A stretch of DNA of 64,000 nt from WHSW01 sp963722175. GTDB taxonomy: Bacteria > Actinomycetota > Thermoleophilia > Solirubrobacterales > 70-9. Positions 24,218-32,221 of the stretch are shown one piece after another. The translations under genes and the position numbers were made by a program. Position 1 is the first letter of the stretch, and each line of letters begins with the position of its first letter. The notes under the pieces are model-generated. The model worked only from the letters and a program-made list of their open reading frames with translations, had not been told where the DNA came from and made no database searches. Location: NCBI GenBank assembly GCA_963722175.1, contig CAVRKA010000008.1:5461-69460 (forward strand), given 5' to 3'.

Positions 24218-24220
24218 CCT
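24215..24220 (+). promoter_or_regulatory. -10 element of pgeF overlapping a stop codon
   Basis: TAGCCT, eight bases before ATG 24229. Its TAG is the stop codon of the upstream CCA-transferase frame. Confidence 0.5.
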
Positions 24221-24228
24221 TCGGGCGG

Positions 24229-24966
24229 ATGGAATGGCGTAACGACGACGGTGTCCGCTGGCTCGAGGCCGAGCTGCCGGGCGCCCGGGCGGCGTTCTCG
24301 ACCCGGCTGGGCGGGGCGAGCGCCGGCGCGTTCGAATCGCTCAACCTCGGCCTCTACACCGATGACGAGCCGGCGGCGGTGCGCTCGAACCGGCTGCGGC
24401 TGACGGGCGCCCTCGGCCGCGATCCCGAGGGGGTGCTGTTCGGCTTCCAGGTCCACGGTCCGCAGATCGCCCGCCGCGAGAGCGCTCCGTCACCGAACCC
24501 GTTCACGGTGGATGGGAGGCCCGACGACGGCGATGGGCAGGTGACGCGGAACCCGGCGCTGACGCCCCTGGTCCAGGTCGCCGACTGCCTTCCGGTCGCG
24601 CTGGCCGGCGAGCGCGGGGTCGCGATGCTCCATTGCGGCTGGCGCGGGCTGGCCGCCGGGATCGTCGGGCGCGGGGTGGATGAGGTCGAAGCGACCGCGG
24701 CGGCGATCGGGCCCGGCATCGGTCCCTGCTGCTACGAGGTCGGCGACGAGGTGCTGGCGGCGTTCTCCGGGCTCGGCGCGGGCGTCGCCGACGGCCGGAT
24801 GCTCGACCTGCCCGAGGTCGCGCGTCGCCTGCTCGCCGCCGGCGGCGTCGACGCCGTGGAGTCGAGCGGCCACTGCACGAGCTGCGAGCCGGAGCTGTTC
24901 TTCTCCCACCGCCGCGACGCCGGCCGCACCGGTCGCCAGGCCGGGCTGGTCTGGGGCGATGGCTGA
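24229..24966 (+). CDS. pgeF: Peptidoglycan editing factor PgeF / polyphenol oxidase family (YfiH)
   Basis: A 245-residue multi-copper-like LACC1/YfiH family protein. The zinc/copper-site residues appear in FGFQVHGPQI, VQVADCLPVAL (Cys), MLHCGWRGLAAGIV (His-Cys) and SSGHCTSCEPELFFSHRRD. In other bacteria the family corrects mis-incorporated Ser in UDP-MurNAc peptides and has purine-nucleoside activities. Location between division-type genes (yggS, sepF) fits an envelope role. ATG 24229 follows TAGCCT. Its stop overlaps the yggS start by eight bases (ATGGCTGA). Confidence 0.92.
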   Translation: MEWRNDDGVRWLEAELPGARAAFSTRLGGASAGAFESLNLGLYTDDEPAAVRSNRLRLTGALGRDPEGVLFGFQVHGPQIARRESAPSPNPFTVDGRPDDGDGQVTRNPALTPLVQVADCLPVALAGERGVAMLHCGWRGLAAGIVGRGVDEVEATAAAIGPGIGPCCYEVGDEVLAAFSGLGAGVADGRMLDLPEVARRLLAAGGVDAVESSGHCTSCEPELFFSHRRDAGRTGRQAGLVWGDG

Positions 24967-25591
24967 GCCGATCCGCGGCATCGACGCCGCGGTCGTGCGC
25001 CGCAACCTCGACGAGGTGCGCCGGGTCTGCGGCCCGGACGTCGAGGTGCTCGCGGCGACCAAGTACGTCGTCGGCGAGGAGATGGGGCGGCTCGCCGAGG
25101 CCGGGGTCGAGCTGGTCGGCGAGAACCGGCTCCAGGACCTCGAGGCGAAGCAGGCGCTGGTCGGCGATCGCTTCACCTGGGACTTCATCGGCAACATCCA
25201 GAGCCGCAAGCTGCGCCGGATCCTGCCCCTGGCCCGGCTGATCCACTCGGTGGCGACGGACTCGGTGCTCGAGCAGCTCGGCCGCCACGGGACCGACGAC
25301 ACCGAGGTCCTGGTCGAGGTCAACGTCTCCGGCGAGCCCGGCAAGGGCGGGGTGGAGCCCGTGGCGCTGGGGGAGTTCATCGGCCGCTGCCCGGTGCAGG
25401 TGTCCGGGCTGATGACGATGCCGCCGTTCACGACCGAACCCGAGTCGTCGCGACCGTACTTCGCGCGGCTCGCCGGGCTTGCCGCGGAGCGCGGGCTTAC
25501 GCGGCTGTCGATGGGCACCAGCCAGGACTGGCGCGTCGCGGTCGAGGAGGGGGCGACGATCATCCGCCTCGGCACCTCGCTCTACAGCTGA
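24959..25591 (+). CDS. yggS: YggS-family PLP homeostasis protein
   Basis: 210-residue single-domain alanine-racemase-like barrel that binds pyridoxal phosphate and balances its cellular pool. The PLP lysine lies in VEVLAATKYVVGEEMG. Other family marks are VGENRLQDLEAKQ, WDFIGNIQSRKLRRI and RLSMGTSQDWRVAVEEGAT. It sits between pgeF and sepF, a conserved order in Gram-positive division clusters. MAEPIRGID at ATG 24959 is the start; the frame is open upstream only as pgeF antisense-frame sequence. Confidence 0.95.
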   Translation: MAEPIRGIDAAVVRRNLDEVRRVCGPDVEVLAATKYVVGEEMGRLAEAGVELVGENRLQDLEAKQALVGDRFTWDFIGNIQSRKLRRILPLARLIHSVATDSVLEQLGRHGTDDTEVLVEVNVSGEPGKGGVEPVALGEFIGRCPVQVSGLMTMPPFTTEPESSRPYFARLAGLAAERGLTRLSMGTSQDWRVAVEEGATIIRLGTSLYS

Positions 25592-25615
25592 CCGGGCCGT
25601 TCGTTGCTCCATAAT
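25588..25615 (+). promoter_or_regulatory. Candidate promoter of sepF
   Basis: CTGACC (25588-25593), 16 bases, CATAAT (25610-25615). The -35 overlaps the yggS stop codon. It would give sepF a leader of about 38 bases. Confidence 0.45.
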
Positions 25616-25659
25616 GCGGGTAAAGGAATCCCGTCTCAGGACGCGAACACCGCAGCCGT

Positions 25660-26199
25660 ATGGCACTTCGAGATACATGGCACCGCGCGCTCGTCTATTT
25701 CGGCCTCGCCGAGGACCCGGAGTACGGCGAGCACGACCTCTACGAGCCCGACACGGCGCCGCACGGCCAGGTCTACGAGGGCGGCTCCGCGCCGCGCTCG
25801 GCGACCGTGAGCCGGATCTCCGAGCGCCGTCGCGGGCGCGACGAGATCGACGACATCTTCGCCGACGACGCGCCGCCGCGCCGCCGTCCGGCGCTGCAGC
25901 CCGTCGGTGGCAACGGCGCCGACGTCCAGGTCCATCTGGTCACTCCCGGGAGCTTCAACGACGCCCAGGAGGTCGCCGACCGCTTCAAGCACTCGGTCCC
26001 GGTGATCCTCAACCTGCAGACCACCGACAGTGAGCTCGCCAAGCGCCTGATCGACTTCGCCTCCGGCCTGACCTACGCGCTCGACGGCGGGATGCAGAAG
26101 ATCGCCGAGAAGACCTTCCTCCTCACCCCGCGCAACGTCGAGGTCTCGGCTGAGGAGAAGGCGCGGCTCGTCGAAAAAGGGTTCTTCAACCAGAGCTAG
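25660..26199 (+). CDS. sepF: Cell division protein SepF
   Basis: 179 residues. FtsZ partner that tethers the Z ring to the membrane in actinobacteria lacking FtsA. The N-terminal helix MALRDTWHRALVYFGL is the membrane-binding amphipathic element; a charged linker follows to about residue 85. The SepF core then runs VQVHLVTPGSFNDAQEVADR (20 residues) to FLLTPRNVEVSAEEKARL near the end, with the dimer/FtsZ-binding strand PVILNLQTTDSELAKRLIDF between. Position after yggS and before proC-yggT is the classic order. Confidence 0.95.
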   Translation: MALRDTWHRALVYFGLAEDPEYGEHDLYEPDTAPHGQVYEGGSAPRSATVSRISERRRGRDEIDDIFADDAPPRRRPALQPVGGNGADVQVHLVTPGSFNDAQEVADRFKHSVPVILNLQTTDSELAKRLIDFASGLTYALDGGMQKIAEKTFLLTPRNVEVSAEEKARLVEKGFFNQS

Positions 26200-26218
26200 G
26201 ACGCGCTCCCGCGGCCAC

Positions 26219-26224
26219 TAGGCT
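26219..26224 (+). promoter_or_regulatory. -10 element of proC (leaderless)
   Basis: TAGGCT, six bases before ATG 26231. No Shine-Dalgarno sequence. Confidence 0.5.
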
Positions 26225-26230
26225 GCGTGT

Positions 26231-27004
26231 ATGAAGATTGGGTTCGCGGGAGCGGGCAACATGGCGTCGGCGCTCGCCCGCGGCTGGGCCGGGGCCGAGC
26301 ACGGGCCCGAGGCAATGCTGTTCAGCGACGCGGGCTCGGGCCGCGCTTCAGAGCTCGCCGACCAGCTCGGCGGCGAGGCGGTCGATTCGCTGGCCGAGCT
26401 CGCGCTGCGCACGGACGCGGTCGTCCTTGCGATCAAGCCCGCCGGGCTGGAGGCGGCGGCCGAGCAGCTCGGCGGCGCCGGCGACGCGATCGCCTCGGTG
26501 CTCGCCGCGACGCCGGTCTCGCTGCTGCGCGAACTGTTCCCGGACACCCCTGTCGTCCGGGCGATGCCGACGATCACGACCGAGGTCCAGCGAGGCGTGA
26601 TCTGCCACGCGCCGCTCGAGCCGTCGATCGACGGCGAAGCCGGGGCCCGACTGCTGAACCTGTTCGGCGAGCTCAGCCACCTGGTCGAGGTGCCCGACGC
26701 GCTGATGGACGAGGCGACGGCGGTGATGGGCTGCACGCCGGCCTACCTGGCGGTGATCGTCCAGAACATCGCCGAGGCGGGCGCCGCCGAGGGGCTCGAC
26801 CATGAGCTTGCCTACGACCTGGTGCTGGAGTCGTTCGCGGGAACGATCGAGCTGCTGCGCCGCTACGACCCGATCGAGGTCCGCGCGTCCGTCGCCTCGC
26901 GCGGCGGCGCGACCGAGGCCGGGCTGGAGGCGCTCGCCGACGCCGGCGTCGGCGACGGCGTTCAGGCGGCGGTGCGGGCCTCGCTCGAGCGGATGCGCGG
27001 TTGA
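26231..27004 (+). CDS. proC: Pyrroline-5-carboxylate reductase
   Basis: NAD(P)H-dependent last step of proline synthesis. 257 residues. Rossmann start MKIGFAGAGNMASALARGW, AIKPAGLEAAAEQL in the position of the usual VKP loop, RAMPTITTEVQRGV, and the C-terminal helical signature SFAGTIELLRRYDPIEVRAS, RGGATEAGLEAL. It is encoded in the division cluster between sepF and yggT, as in many Gram-positives. Its stop overlaps the yggT TTG (TTGA). Confidence 0.95.
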   Translation: MKIGFAGAGNMASALARGWAGAEHGPEAMLFSDAGSGRASELADQLGGEAVDSLAELALRTDAVVLAIKPAGLEAAAEQLGGAGDAIASVLAATPVSLLRELFPDTPVVRAMPTITTEVQRGVICHAPLEPSIDGEAGARLLNLFGELSHLVEVPDALMDEATAVMGCTPAYLAVIVQNIAEAGAAEGLDHELAYDLVLESFAGTIELLRRYDPIEVRASVASRGGATEAGLEALADAGVGDGVQAAVRASLERMRG

Positions 27005-27300
27005 TCCTCGTCGCGCTCACACGGGGGGACATCGCCGACTACGTCTCGGCGCTGCTCTTCGTCTACTTCGTCCTGATCATCGCCAACGTCGTGCTCAGCT
27101 GGGTGCAGCAGTTCCGGCCGATCCCCTACAACATGCCGCTGCGCGCGGTGCTCGGCTTCATCGAGGACACCACGAACCCGTTCCTGAACCTGTTTCGCTC
27201 CTTCATCCCGCGGATCGGCCCGCTCGACATCAGCCCGATCGTCGCGATCCTCGTGCTCTCGATCGGCGGCGGGCTCGTCGTCGACCTGATCCGCGGGTGA
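27001..27300 (+). CDS. YggT family membrane protein
   Basis: 99 residues with two membrane segments (ALLFVYFVLIIANVVLSWV and ISPIVAILVLSIGGGLVV) flanking the family loop QQFRPIPYNMPLRAV, EDTTNPFLNLFRSFIPRIG, PLD. YggT proteins are linked to division and turgor and are usually found beside sepF and proC, as here. The TTG start at 27001 is fixed by the four-base overlap with proC. Confidence 0.93.
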   Translation: MILVALTRGDIADYVSALLFVYFVLIIANVVLSWVQQFRPIPYNMPLRAVLGFIEDTTNPFLNLFRSFIPRIGPLDISPIVAILVLSIGGGLVVDLIRG

Positions 27301-27773
27301 GCTCCTCTCGCGGTCGCGCCTGGCTCGGGATGTTCGCGGTCGCGGCGCTGGTCGTCGCGGTCGATCAGGCGGCGAAGGCAGCGGTCGTCGGCTCGCTGGA
27401 GCTCGGCGAGCGAAACGACCTGGTGCTCGGCCTCGAGCTCACCAGGGTGATGAACAGCGGCGTCGCCTTCGGCCTCTTCAACGACGGCAGCGACGCCGCG
27501 GTGATCGCCTTCACCGCGGCGTCGCTGGCGCTGATCGTCGGCTGGTTCGTGTTCGACACCACCCGCCCCGGGTTGTGGCTGGGGGTCGGACTGCTGACCG
27601 GCGGCGCGCTCGGCAACCTCGCCGACCGGATCTTCGACGGCGCGGTCACCGACTTCATCGACCCGCCGGTCTGGCCGGCGTTCAACGTCGCCGACATCGC
27701 GATCACCTTTGGCGTGATCGTGATCGCGTTTTCCGCCCTCGCCCCGTCGGCGGCCCGGGCGACCGAGCCGTGA
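27297..27773 (+). CDS. lspA: Lipoprotein signal peptidase
   Basis: 158-residue membrane aspartyl protease that cleaves prolipoprotein signal peptides after lipidation. Four membrane helices. The conserved blocks are VAVDQAAKAAV, VMNSGVAFGLF (the N-x-G-x-A-F/W-G form), GNLADRIFDGAVTDFID and FNVADIAITFGV, carrying both catalytic Asp residues. GTG 27297 overlaps the yggT stop (GTGA). Clients in this window include the lipoproteins at 2583 and 3187. Confidence 0.95.
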   Translation: MSSSRGRAWLGMFAVAALVVAVDQAAKAAVVGSLELGERNDLVLGLELTRVMNSGVAFGLFNDGSDAAVIAFTAASLALIVGWFVFDTTRPGLWLGVGLLTGGALGNLADRIFDGAVTDFIDPPVWPAFNVADIAITFGVIVIAFSALAPSAARATEP

Positions 27774-28444
27774 GCTCGCGGCCGCTGCTCGTCCACGTCG
27801 ACGATCGCCTCGCCGTGGTGGACAAGCCCGCGGGCCTCGTCGTCCACCCGGCTCCGGGGCACCGCGGCGAGACGCTCGTCAGCGTGCTCGGCGAGCTGCT
27901 CGGCGGGGGCGAGGAAGGGCGCGCCGGGATCGTCCACCGCCTCGACAAGGACACCAGCGGCCTGATGCTCGTCGCCCGCGACGAGGAGGCCCATCGCCGC
28001 CTCGCGGCGCAGATCAAGAGCCGCCAGGTCGCGCGGACCTACCTGGCGCTGATCGAGGGTCGGCCGCGCTCGCGCTCGGGGACGATCGATGCGCCGCTCG
28101 GCCGCGACCACCGCGCCCCGGAGAAGCGCGCCGTCCGTGGCCGCGGCGCCCGGGAGGCGCGCACCCACTTCGAGGTCATCGAGCCCCTGCCCGCCGACAC
28201 CCTGGTCGAGGCACGGCTGGAGACCGGGCGCACCCACCAGATCCGCGCCCACTTCGCCGCGATCGGACACCCGGTAGCCGGCGACCCGCGCTACGGAAAC
28301 GCCGGCCGCCACGGCCTCGAGCGCCAGTTCCTCCACAGCGCCCGGCTCGGGTTCGAGCATCCGTTCACGGCGAAGCGGCTCCGGTTCGAGAGCGAGCTGC
28401 CCGAGGATCTGGCTCAGGCGTTGGAGCTGGCGCGGGGCAGGTAG
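27770..28444 (+). CDS. RluA/RluD-family 23S rRNA pseudouridine synthase
   Basis: 224 residues, a catalytic domain without the N-terminal S4 domain usual in RluD. VVDKPAGLVVHPAPGH, the catalytic-Asp motif GIVHRLDKDTSGLMLVA, and LETGRTHQIRAHFAAIGHPVAGDPRYG (in part) are all present. In Gram-positives this gene typically follows lspA. The GTG 27770 overlaps the lspA stop (GTGA). Which uridine is modified cannot be told. The lack of an S4 domain is the main oddity. Confidence 0.93.
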   Translation: MSSRPLLVHVDDRLAVVDKPAGLVVHPAPGHRGETLVSVLGELLGGGEEGRAGIVHRLDKDTSGLMLVARDEEAHRRLAAQIKSRQVARTYLALIEGRPRSRSGTIDAPLGRDHRAPEKRAVRGRGAREARTHFEVIEPLPADTLVEARLETGRTHQIRAHFAAIGHPVAGDPRYGNAGRHGLERQFLHSARLGFEHPFTAKRLRFESELPEDLAQALELARGR

Positions 28445-28455
28445 AGGTGGGTTAT

Positions 28456-28490
28456 GGCGACTTATGGGTCGTATGGACCCGAAAGTCGCC
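28456..28490. terminator. Hairpin after the pseudouridine synthase gene
   Basis: GGCGACTT/AAGTCGCC (28456-28463, 28483-28490) enclosing GGGTC/GACCC. It lies 12 bases past the stop. No T tract follows, so termination, if any, would be weak or factor-dependent. Confidence 0.45.
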
Positions 28491-28525
28491 AATCCCCGTA
28501 CGCGTCGCCCCTTATTGCCTGTCCC

Positions 28526-28531
28526 TACACT
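28526..28531 (+). promoter_or_regulatory. Candidate -10 of the rpsB operon
   Basis: TACACT about 119 bases before rpsB, in a stretch (about 28490-28545) that resembles the right half of the palindrome at 2441-2558. A leader hairpin follows. No clear -35. Confidence 0.35.
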
Positions 28532-28568
28532 CTGTCGCGTCCAGTAACCGACCCCCAGGCGAGAACAA

Positions 28569-28606
28569 GGGGCCCTGCCCGGCACGCACGACATAGCCGG
28601 GTCCCC
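28569..28606 (+). promoter_or_regulatory. Stem-loop in the rpsB leader
   Basis: CCCGGC/GCCGGG (28578-28583, 28596-28601) with outer GGGG/CCCC (28569-28572, 28603-28606). It lies in the untranslated leader of a ribosomal protein operon and may be a feedback site. No known leader motif is recognised. Confidence 0.35.
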
Positions 28607-28649
28607 GGAAGCGGCCTGGGAGACCAAGATCCATTCCAAGGGAGCATCG

Positions 28650-29615
28650 ATGTCCGATTCAGGACTGCAAACCGAGCCTGGGCTCAAGGAACTGCTGCAG
28701 GCGGGCCTCCATTTCGGCCACCAGACGAGGCGCTGGAACCCGCGCATGCGCCGCTACATCCACGGCGAGCGCGACGGCATCCACATCATCGACCTGCTGC
28801 AGACCGAGCAGCTGCTCAACCGGGCGCGCGAGTTCGCCACCGAGGTCGCCGGCAAGGGCGGCACGGTGCTGTTCGTGGGGACCAAGAAGCAGGCCCGCGA
28901 CTCGGTCAAGAACTGGGCCGAGCGCTGCGGGATGCCCTTCGTCAACCAGCGCTGGCTCGGCGGCCTGCTGACCAACTTCCAGACGATGTCGGCGCGGATC
29001 GACCGCCTCCACGAGCTCAACGGGCTCAAGGACGGTGGGCGCCTCGACCTGCTGCCGACCAAGGAGCGGATGTCGATGGAGGCCGAGCTCGAGAAGCTCG
29101 AGTACAACCTCGGCGGCGTCCGCGACATGAAGCGGCTGCCGCAGGCGGCGCTGATCATCGACCTGAAGACCGAGACGATCGCGGTCGCCGAGGCGACCCG
29201 GCTCGGGATCCCGATCCTCGGGCTCGTCGACTCGAACGTCGACCCGCTCGGAATCGACTTCCCCATCCCCGGCAACGACGACTCGATGCGGTCCTGCGAG
29301 CTGGTGGTCGGGACGATCGGCCAGGCGGTCGAGAACGCCGCCACCAACTATCGCGAGGCGGAGGCCAAGCGTCGCGCCGAGGAGGAGGCCAAGCGCCAGG
29401 CCGAGGAGGAGGCCAAGCGCAAGCGCGATGAGGAGGAGCGCGCCCGCAAGGAGGCAGAGGAGGCCGCGAAGGCCGCCGCGGCGCAGGCCGCCGAGCAGGC
29501 ACCGCCCCCACAGCAGCAGGCGCCCCCGCCGCAGCAGCCGCAGCAGCCGGCTCATCCACAGGCCGTGCCCGCCGACCCGCCCGTGCCACCCGCCGAGCAG
29601 GCGGAGGGATCGTGA
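28650..29615 (+). CDS. rpsB: 30S ribosomal protein S2 with long C-terminal extension
   Basis: S2 binds the 16S rRNA 3' region and bridges head and body of the small subunit. 321 residues against a usual 235-260. The core is normal: LLQAGLHFGHQTRRWNPRM, GTKKQARDSVKNWAERCGMP (20), QRWLGGLLTNFQTM and VDSNVDPLGIDFPIPGNDDS (20). From about residue 233 an extra tail begins: a charged coil of KRRAEEEAKRQAEEEAKRK type, an Ala-rich run, then a Pro/Gln-rich end. The start follows CCAAGGGAG. The tsf start overlaps its stop. Confidence 0.95.
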   Translation: MSDSGLQTEPGLKELLQAGLHFGHQTRRWNPRMRRYIHGERDGIHIIDLLQTEQLLNRAREFATEVAGKGGTVLFVGTKKQARDSVKNWAERCGMPFVNQRWLGGLLTNFQTMSARIDRLHELNGLKDGGRLDLLPTKERMSMEAELEKLEYNLGGVRDMKRLPQAALIIDLKTETIAVAEATRLGIPILGLVDSNVDPLGIDFPIPGNDDSMRSCELVVGTIGQAVENAATNYREAEAKRRAEEEAKRQAEEEAKRKRDEEERARKEAEEAAKAAAAQAAEQAPPPQQQAPPPQQPQQPAHPQAVPADPPVPPAEQAEGS

Positions 29616-30220
29616 TGGCGGTCGGCGCGAAGGATGTCAAGGCGCTGCGCGACCGCACCGGCGCGGCGATGATGGACTGCAAGGCGGCGCTCGAGGAGGC
29701 CGGCGGCGACATCGACAAGGCGATCGAGGTGCTGCGGGTCAAGGGCCAGGCGTCGGCGTCGAAGCGCGCCGGGCGCGCGACGAGCGAGGGGACGGTCGCC
29801 TCCTACATCCATGCCGGCGGCAGCCCAGGGGTGCTGGTCGAGGTCCAGTGCGAGACCGACTTCGTCGCCCGCAACGAGGACTTCCAGGGGTTCGCGCGCG
29901 AGGTCGCGATCCACATCGCCGCGGCGGCGCCGCTCTACGTCTCGGTCGACGACATCCCCGAGGACCAGCGCGAGTCCGAGCGGCGGGTCTTCGAGGAGAA
30001 GGCGAAGCAGGAGGGCAAGCCCGAGAACGTGGTCGAGAAGATCGTCGAGGGCCAGCTCAAGAAGTGGGCCTCCGACATCGTCCTGCTCGAGCAGGAGCAC
30101 GTGCGCTCCGACCGCTACGAGGGCAAGACGATCGAGCAGCTGCGCGCGGACCTCGCCGCGAAGACCGGCGAGAACATCCGGATCGCGCGCTTTGCGCGCT
30201 ACGTGGTCGGCGAGGAGTAA
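29615..30220 (+). CDS. tsf: Elongation factor Ts
   Basis: Nucleotide exchange factor for EF-Tu. 201 residues, the compact form with one core subdomain common in actinobacteria. Its N-terminal UBA-like domain has VKALRDRTGAAMMDCKAALE; the core has VEVQCETDFVARNEDFQGFA (20). ATG 29615 lies six bases after GGAGGG and overlaps the rpsB stop (TGATG). A GTG at 29612 is possible but too close to the Shine-Dalgarno. Confidence 0.96.
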   Translation: MAVGAKDVKALRDRTGAAMMDCKAALEEAGGDIDKAIEVLRVKGQASASKRAGRATSEGTVASYIHAGGSPGVLVEVQCETDFVARNEDFQGFAREVAIHIAAAAPLYVSVDDIPEDQRESERRVFEEKAKQEGKPENVVEKIVEGQLKKWASDIVLLEQEHVRSDRYEGKTIEQLRADLAAKTGENIRIARFARYVVGEE

Positions 30221-30235
30221 GCCCCGGTCTCGGGG

Positions 30236-30241
30236 TAGGGT
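30236..30241 (+). promoter_or_regulatory. Internal -10 element of pyrH (leaderless)
   Basis: TAGGGT, eight bases before the pyrH ATG at 30250, inside the rpsB-tsf-pyrH cluster. It suggests an independent start. Confidence 0.45.
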
Positions 30242-30249
30242 TGCCGCCG

Positions 30250-30975
30250 ATGGCGGAGCCGGTGTTCAAACGCGTCCTGCTGAAGATCTCGGGCGAGGCG
30301 CTGATGGGCTCGCTCGAGTACGGGACGGACCCCGAGCGGATCGAGCGGATCACCGGGCAGATCCACCGGGTCAGCGGCGGAGGGGTGGAGATGGCGGTCG
30401 TCGTCGGCGCCGGCAACATCTACCGCGGCCTGGCCGGCGCCGCGGCGGGCATGGATCGCGCCACCGCCGACTACATGGGGATGCTGGCCACGGTGCTCAA
30501 CGCGCTCACGCTCCAGGACGCGCTCGAGCGGCTCGGCACCTACACCCGGGTGATGTCCGCGATCGCGGTCACCGAGGTCGCCGAGCCCTACATCCGCCGG
30601 CGGGCGATGCGCCACCTCGAGAAGGGCAGGGTCGTGATCTTCGCCGCGGGCACCGGCAACCCGTTCTTCACCACCGACACCGCCGCCGCGCTGCGGGCGC
30701 TCGAGATCCACGCCGAGGCGATCCTGATGGCAAAGCACGGGGTGGAGGGCGTGTACGACGCCGACCCGTCGGAGGTCCCGGACGCCAAGTTCCTGCCGGA
30801 GATCACCCACATGGAGGCGATCGAGAAGGGCCTGCGGGTGATGGACTCGACCGCCCTCTCGCTGTGCATGGACAACGGCCTGCCGATCCACGTCTTCAAC
30901 ATGGCCGACCCGGAGAACATAGATAGGATCGTCCGCGGCGAGCGGGTCGGCACGATCGTCCGCACCCAGACGTAG
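30250..30975 (+). CDS. pyrH: UMP kinase
   Basis: Hexameric amino-acid-kinase-fold enzyme making UDP from UMP. 241 residues. FKRVLLKISGEALMG opens the fold, VVVGAGNIYRGLAGA is the phosphate loop region, DYMGMLATVLNALTLQDALE (20) and FAAGTGNPFFTTDTAAALRA (20) complete the UMP and ATP sites. It follows tsf by 29 bases with its own leaderless-type TAGGGT, and precedes frr, the conserved order. Confidence 0.96.
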   Translation: MAEPVFKRVLLKISGEALMGSLEYGTDPERIERITGQIHRVSGGGVEMAVVVGAGNIYRGLAGAAAGMDRATADYMGMLATVLNALTLQDALERLGTYTRVMSAIAVTEVAEPYIRRRAMRHLEKGRVVIFAAGTGNPFFTTDTAAALRALEIHAEAILMAKHGVEGVYDADPSEVPDAKFLPEITHMEAIEKGLRVMDSTALSLCMDNGLPIHVFNMADPENIDRIVRGERVGTIVRTQT

Positions 30976-30992
30976 AGAGGAGACGACGACCG

Positions 30993-31559
30993 TTGTCCGA
31001 GATCACCGATGAGTTCATCGTCGACGCGCGCGAGCGGATGGCGAAGTCGGTCGAGTCCTGCAAGCACGAGCTCGCCACCGTGCGCACGGGCCGCGCCTCG
31101 CCTCACCTGCTCGACCGGGTCGTGGTCGACTACTACGGAGCCGAGACGCCGATCAAGCAGCTCGCCCAGGTCTCCGCCACCGACGCCCGCCTGCTCACCC
31201 TGACGCCGTTCGACAAGAGCTCGATCTCGATGATCGAGAAGGCGATCATGGAGTCCGACCTGGGGTTGACCCCGTCCAACGACGGCAACGTGATCCGGCT
31301 GCAGATCCCCGAGCTCAACGAGGAGCGGCGCAAGGAGTTGGTCAAGGTCGTCCACGGCGTCGGCGAGGACGGCAAGATCGCGGTCCGCAATATCCGCCGC
31401 GACGTCATGCACGACCTGCGGGAGCTGAAGAAGGAGGGCGAGGTCGGCGAGGACGACGAGCGCCGCGCCGAGGCCGACCTGCAGAAGCGCACCGACGCCG
31501 CAACGCAGGAGATCGATGGCCTGCTGAAGGCCAAGGAAGAAGAGATCCTGGAGGTGTGA
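30993..31559 (+). CDS. frr: Ribosome recycling factor
   Basis: Splits post-termination ribosomes with EF-G. 188 residues. Three-helix-bundle signatures: VRTGRASPHLLDRVVVDYYG (20), TPIKQLAQVSATDARLLTL (19), LGLTPSNDGNVIRLQIPELN (20), and IRRDVMHDLRELKKEGEVGE (20). TTG start 30993 follows AGAGGAG about ten bases away. It ends inside the uppS start (GTGA). Confidence 0.96.
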   Translation: MSEITDEFIVDARERMAKSVESCKHELATVRTGRASPHLLDRVVVDYYGAETPIKQLAQVSATDARLLTLTPFDKSSISMIEKAIMESDLGLTPSNDGNVIRLQIPELNEERRKELVKVVHGVGEDGKIAVRNIRRDVMHDLRELKKEGEVGEDDERRAEADLQKRTDAATQEIDGLLKAKEEEILEV

Positions 31560-32221
31560 ACGCTCCTCGTTTCGTTGCCATCATCACCGACGGCAACGGC
31601 AGATGGGCGGCGGAGCGGGGACTGCCGGCGGTCGACGGCCATCAGGCGGGCGCGGATCGCGTCAAGGAGCGCCTCCGCGACGCGGCGGAGTTCGGGATCG
31701 AGGAGCTGACGGTGTTCTCGTTCTCGACCGAGAACTGGCAGCGCCCCCGAGCCGAGGTCGACGGCCTGATGGCGATGTTCGCCCAGCGGATCGACGTGGA
31801 GACACCGGAGCTCGATCAGGAGGGCGTGCGGATGCGATTCGTCGGCAGGCGCGAGGGGGTCCCGGCCGAGCTGGTCGAGCGCATGGACTGGGCCGAGCGG
31901 GAGACCGCCGCCAACGACCGGATCACCCTGTTCGTCGCCTTCAACTACGGCGGCAGGGCGGAGATCGTCGACGCGGCGCGAAACTTCGGAGGGGGAACCG
32001 AGGAAGAGTTCCGCAGTCAGCTCTACGCGCCCGAGATGCACGATCCAGACCTCCTGATCCGCACCAGTGGCGAGCAGCGGATCTCGAACTTCCTGCTCTG
32101 GCAGTGCGCGTACTCCGAGCTCGTCTTCAGTGACGAGCTCTGGCCCGACTTCGACCGCTCCGCCTTCGAGGCCGCGCTGGCCGAGTACGAGCGGCGCTCG
32201 CGGCGCTTCGGGGGTCGCTGA
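31556..32221 (+). CDS. uppS: Polyprenyl diphosphate synthase (UppS family)
   Basis: Cis-prenyltransferase making the undecaprenyl (or decaprenyl) carrier lipid for peptidoglycan. 221 residues, slightly short. ITDGNGRWAAERGLPAVDGH (20) is the diphosphate-binding start, FSFSTENWQRP the homoallylic site, FVAFNYGGRAEI and PDLLIRTSGEQRISNFLLWQ (20) the C-terminal conserved region. GTG 31556 overlaps the frr stop. cdsA follows with a one-base overlap. Confidence 0.95.
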   Translation: MNAPRFVAIITDGNGRWAAERGLPAVDGHQAGADRVKERLRDAAEFGIEELTVFSFSTENWQRPRAEVDGLMAMFAQRIDVETPELDQEGVRMRFVGRREGVPAELVERMDWAERETAANDRITLFVAFNYGGRAEIVDAARNFGGGTEEEFRSQLYAPEMHDPDLLIRTSGEQRISNFLLWQCAYSELVFSDELWPDFDRSAFEAALAEYERRSRRFGGR

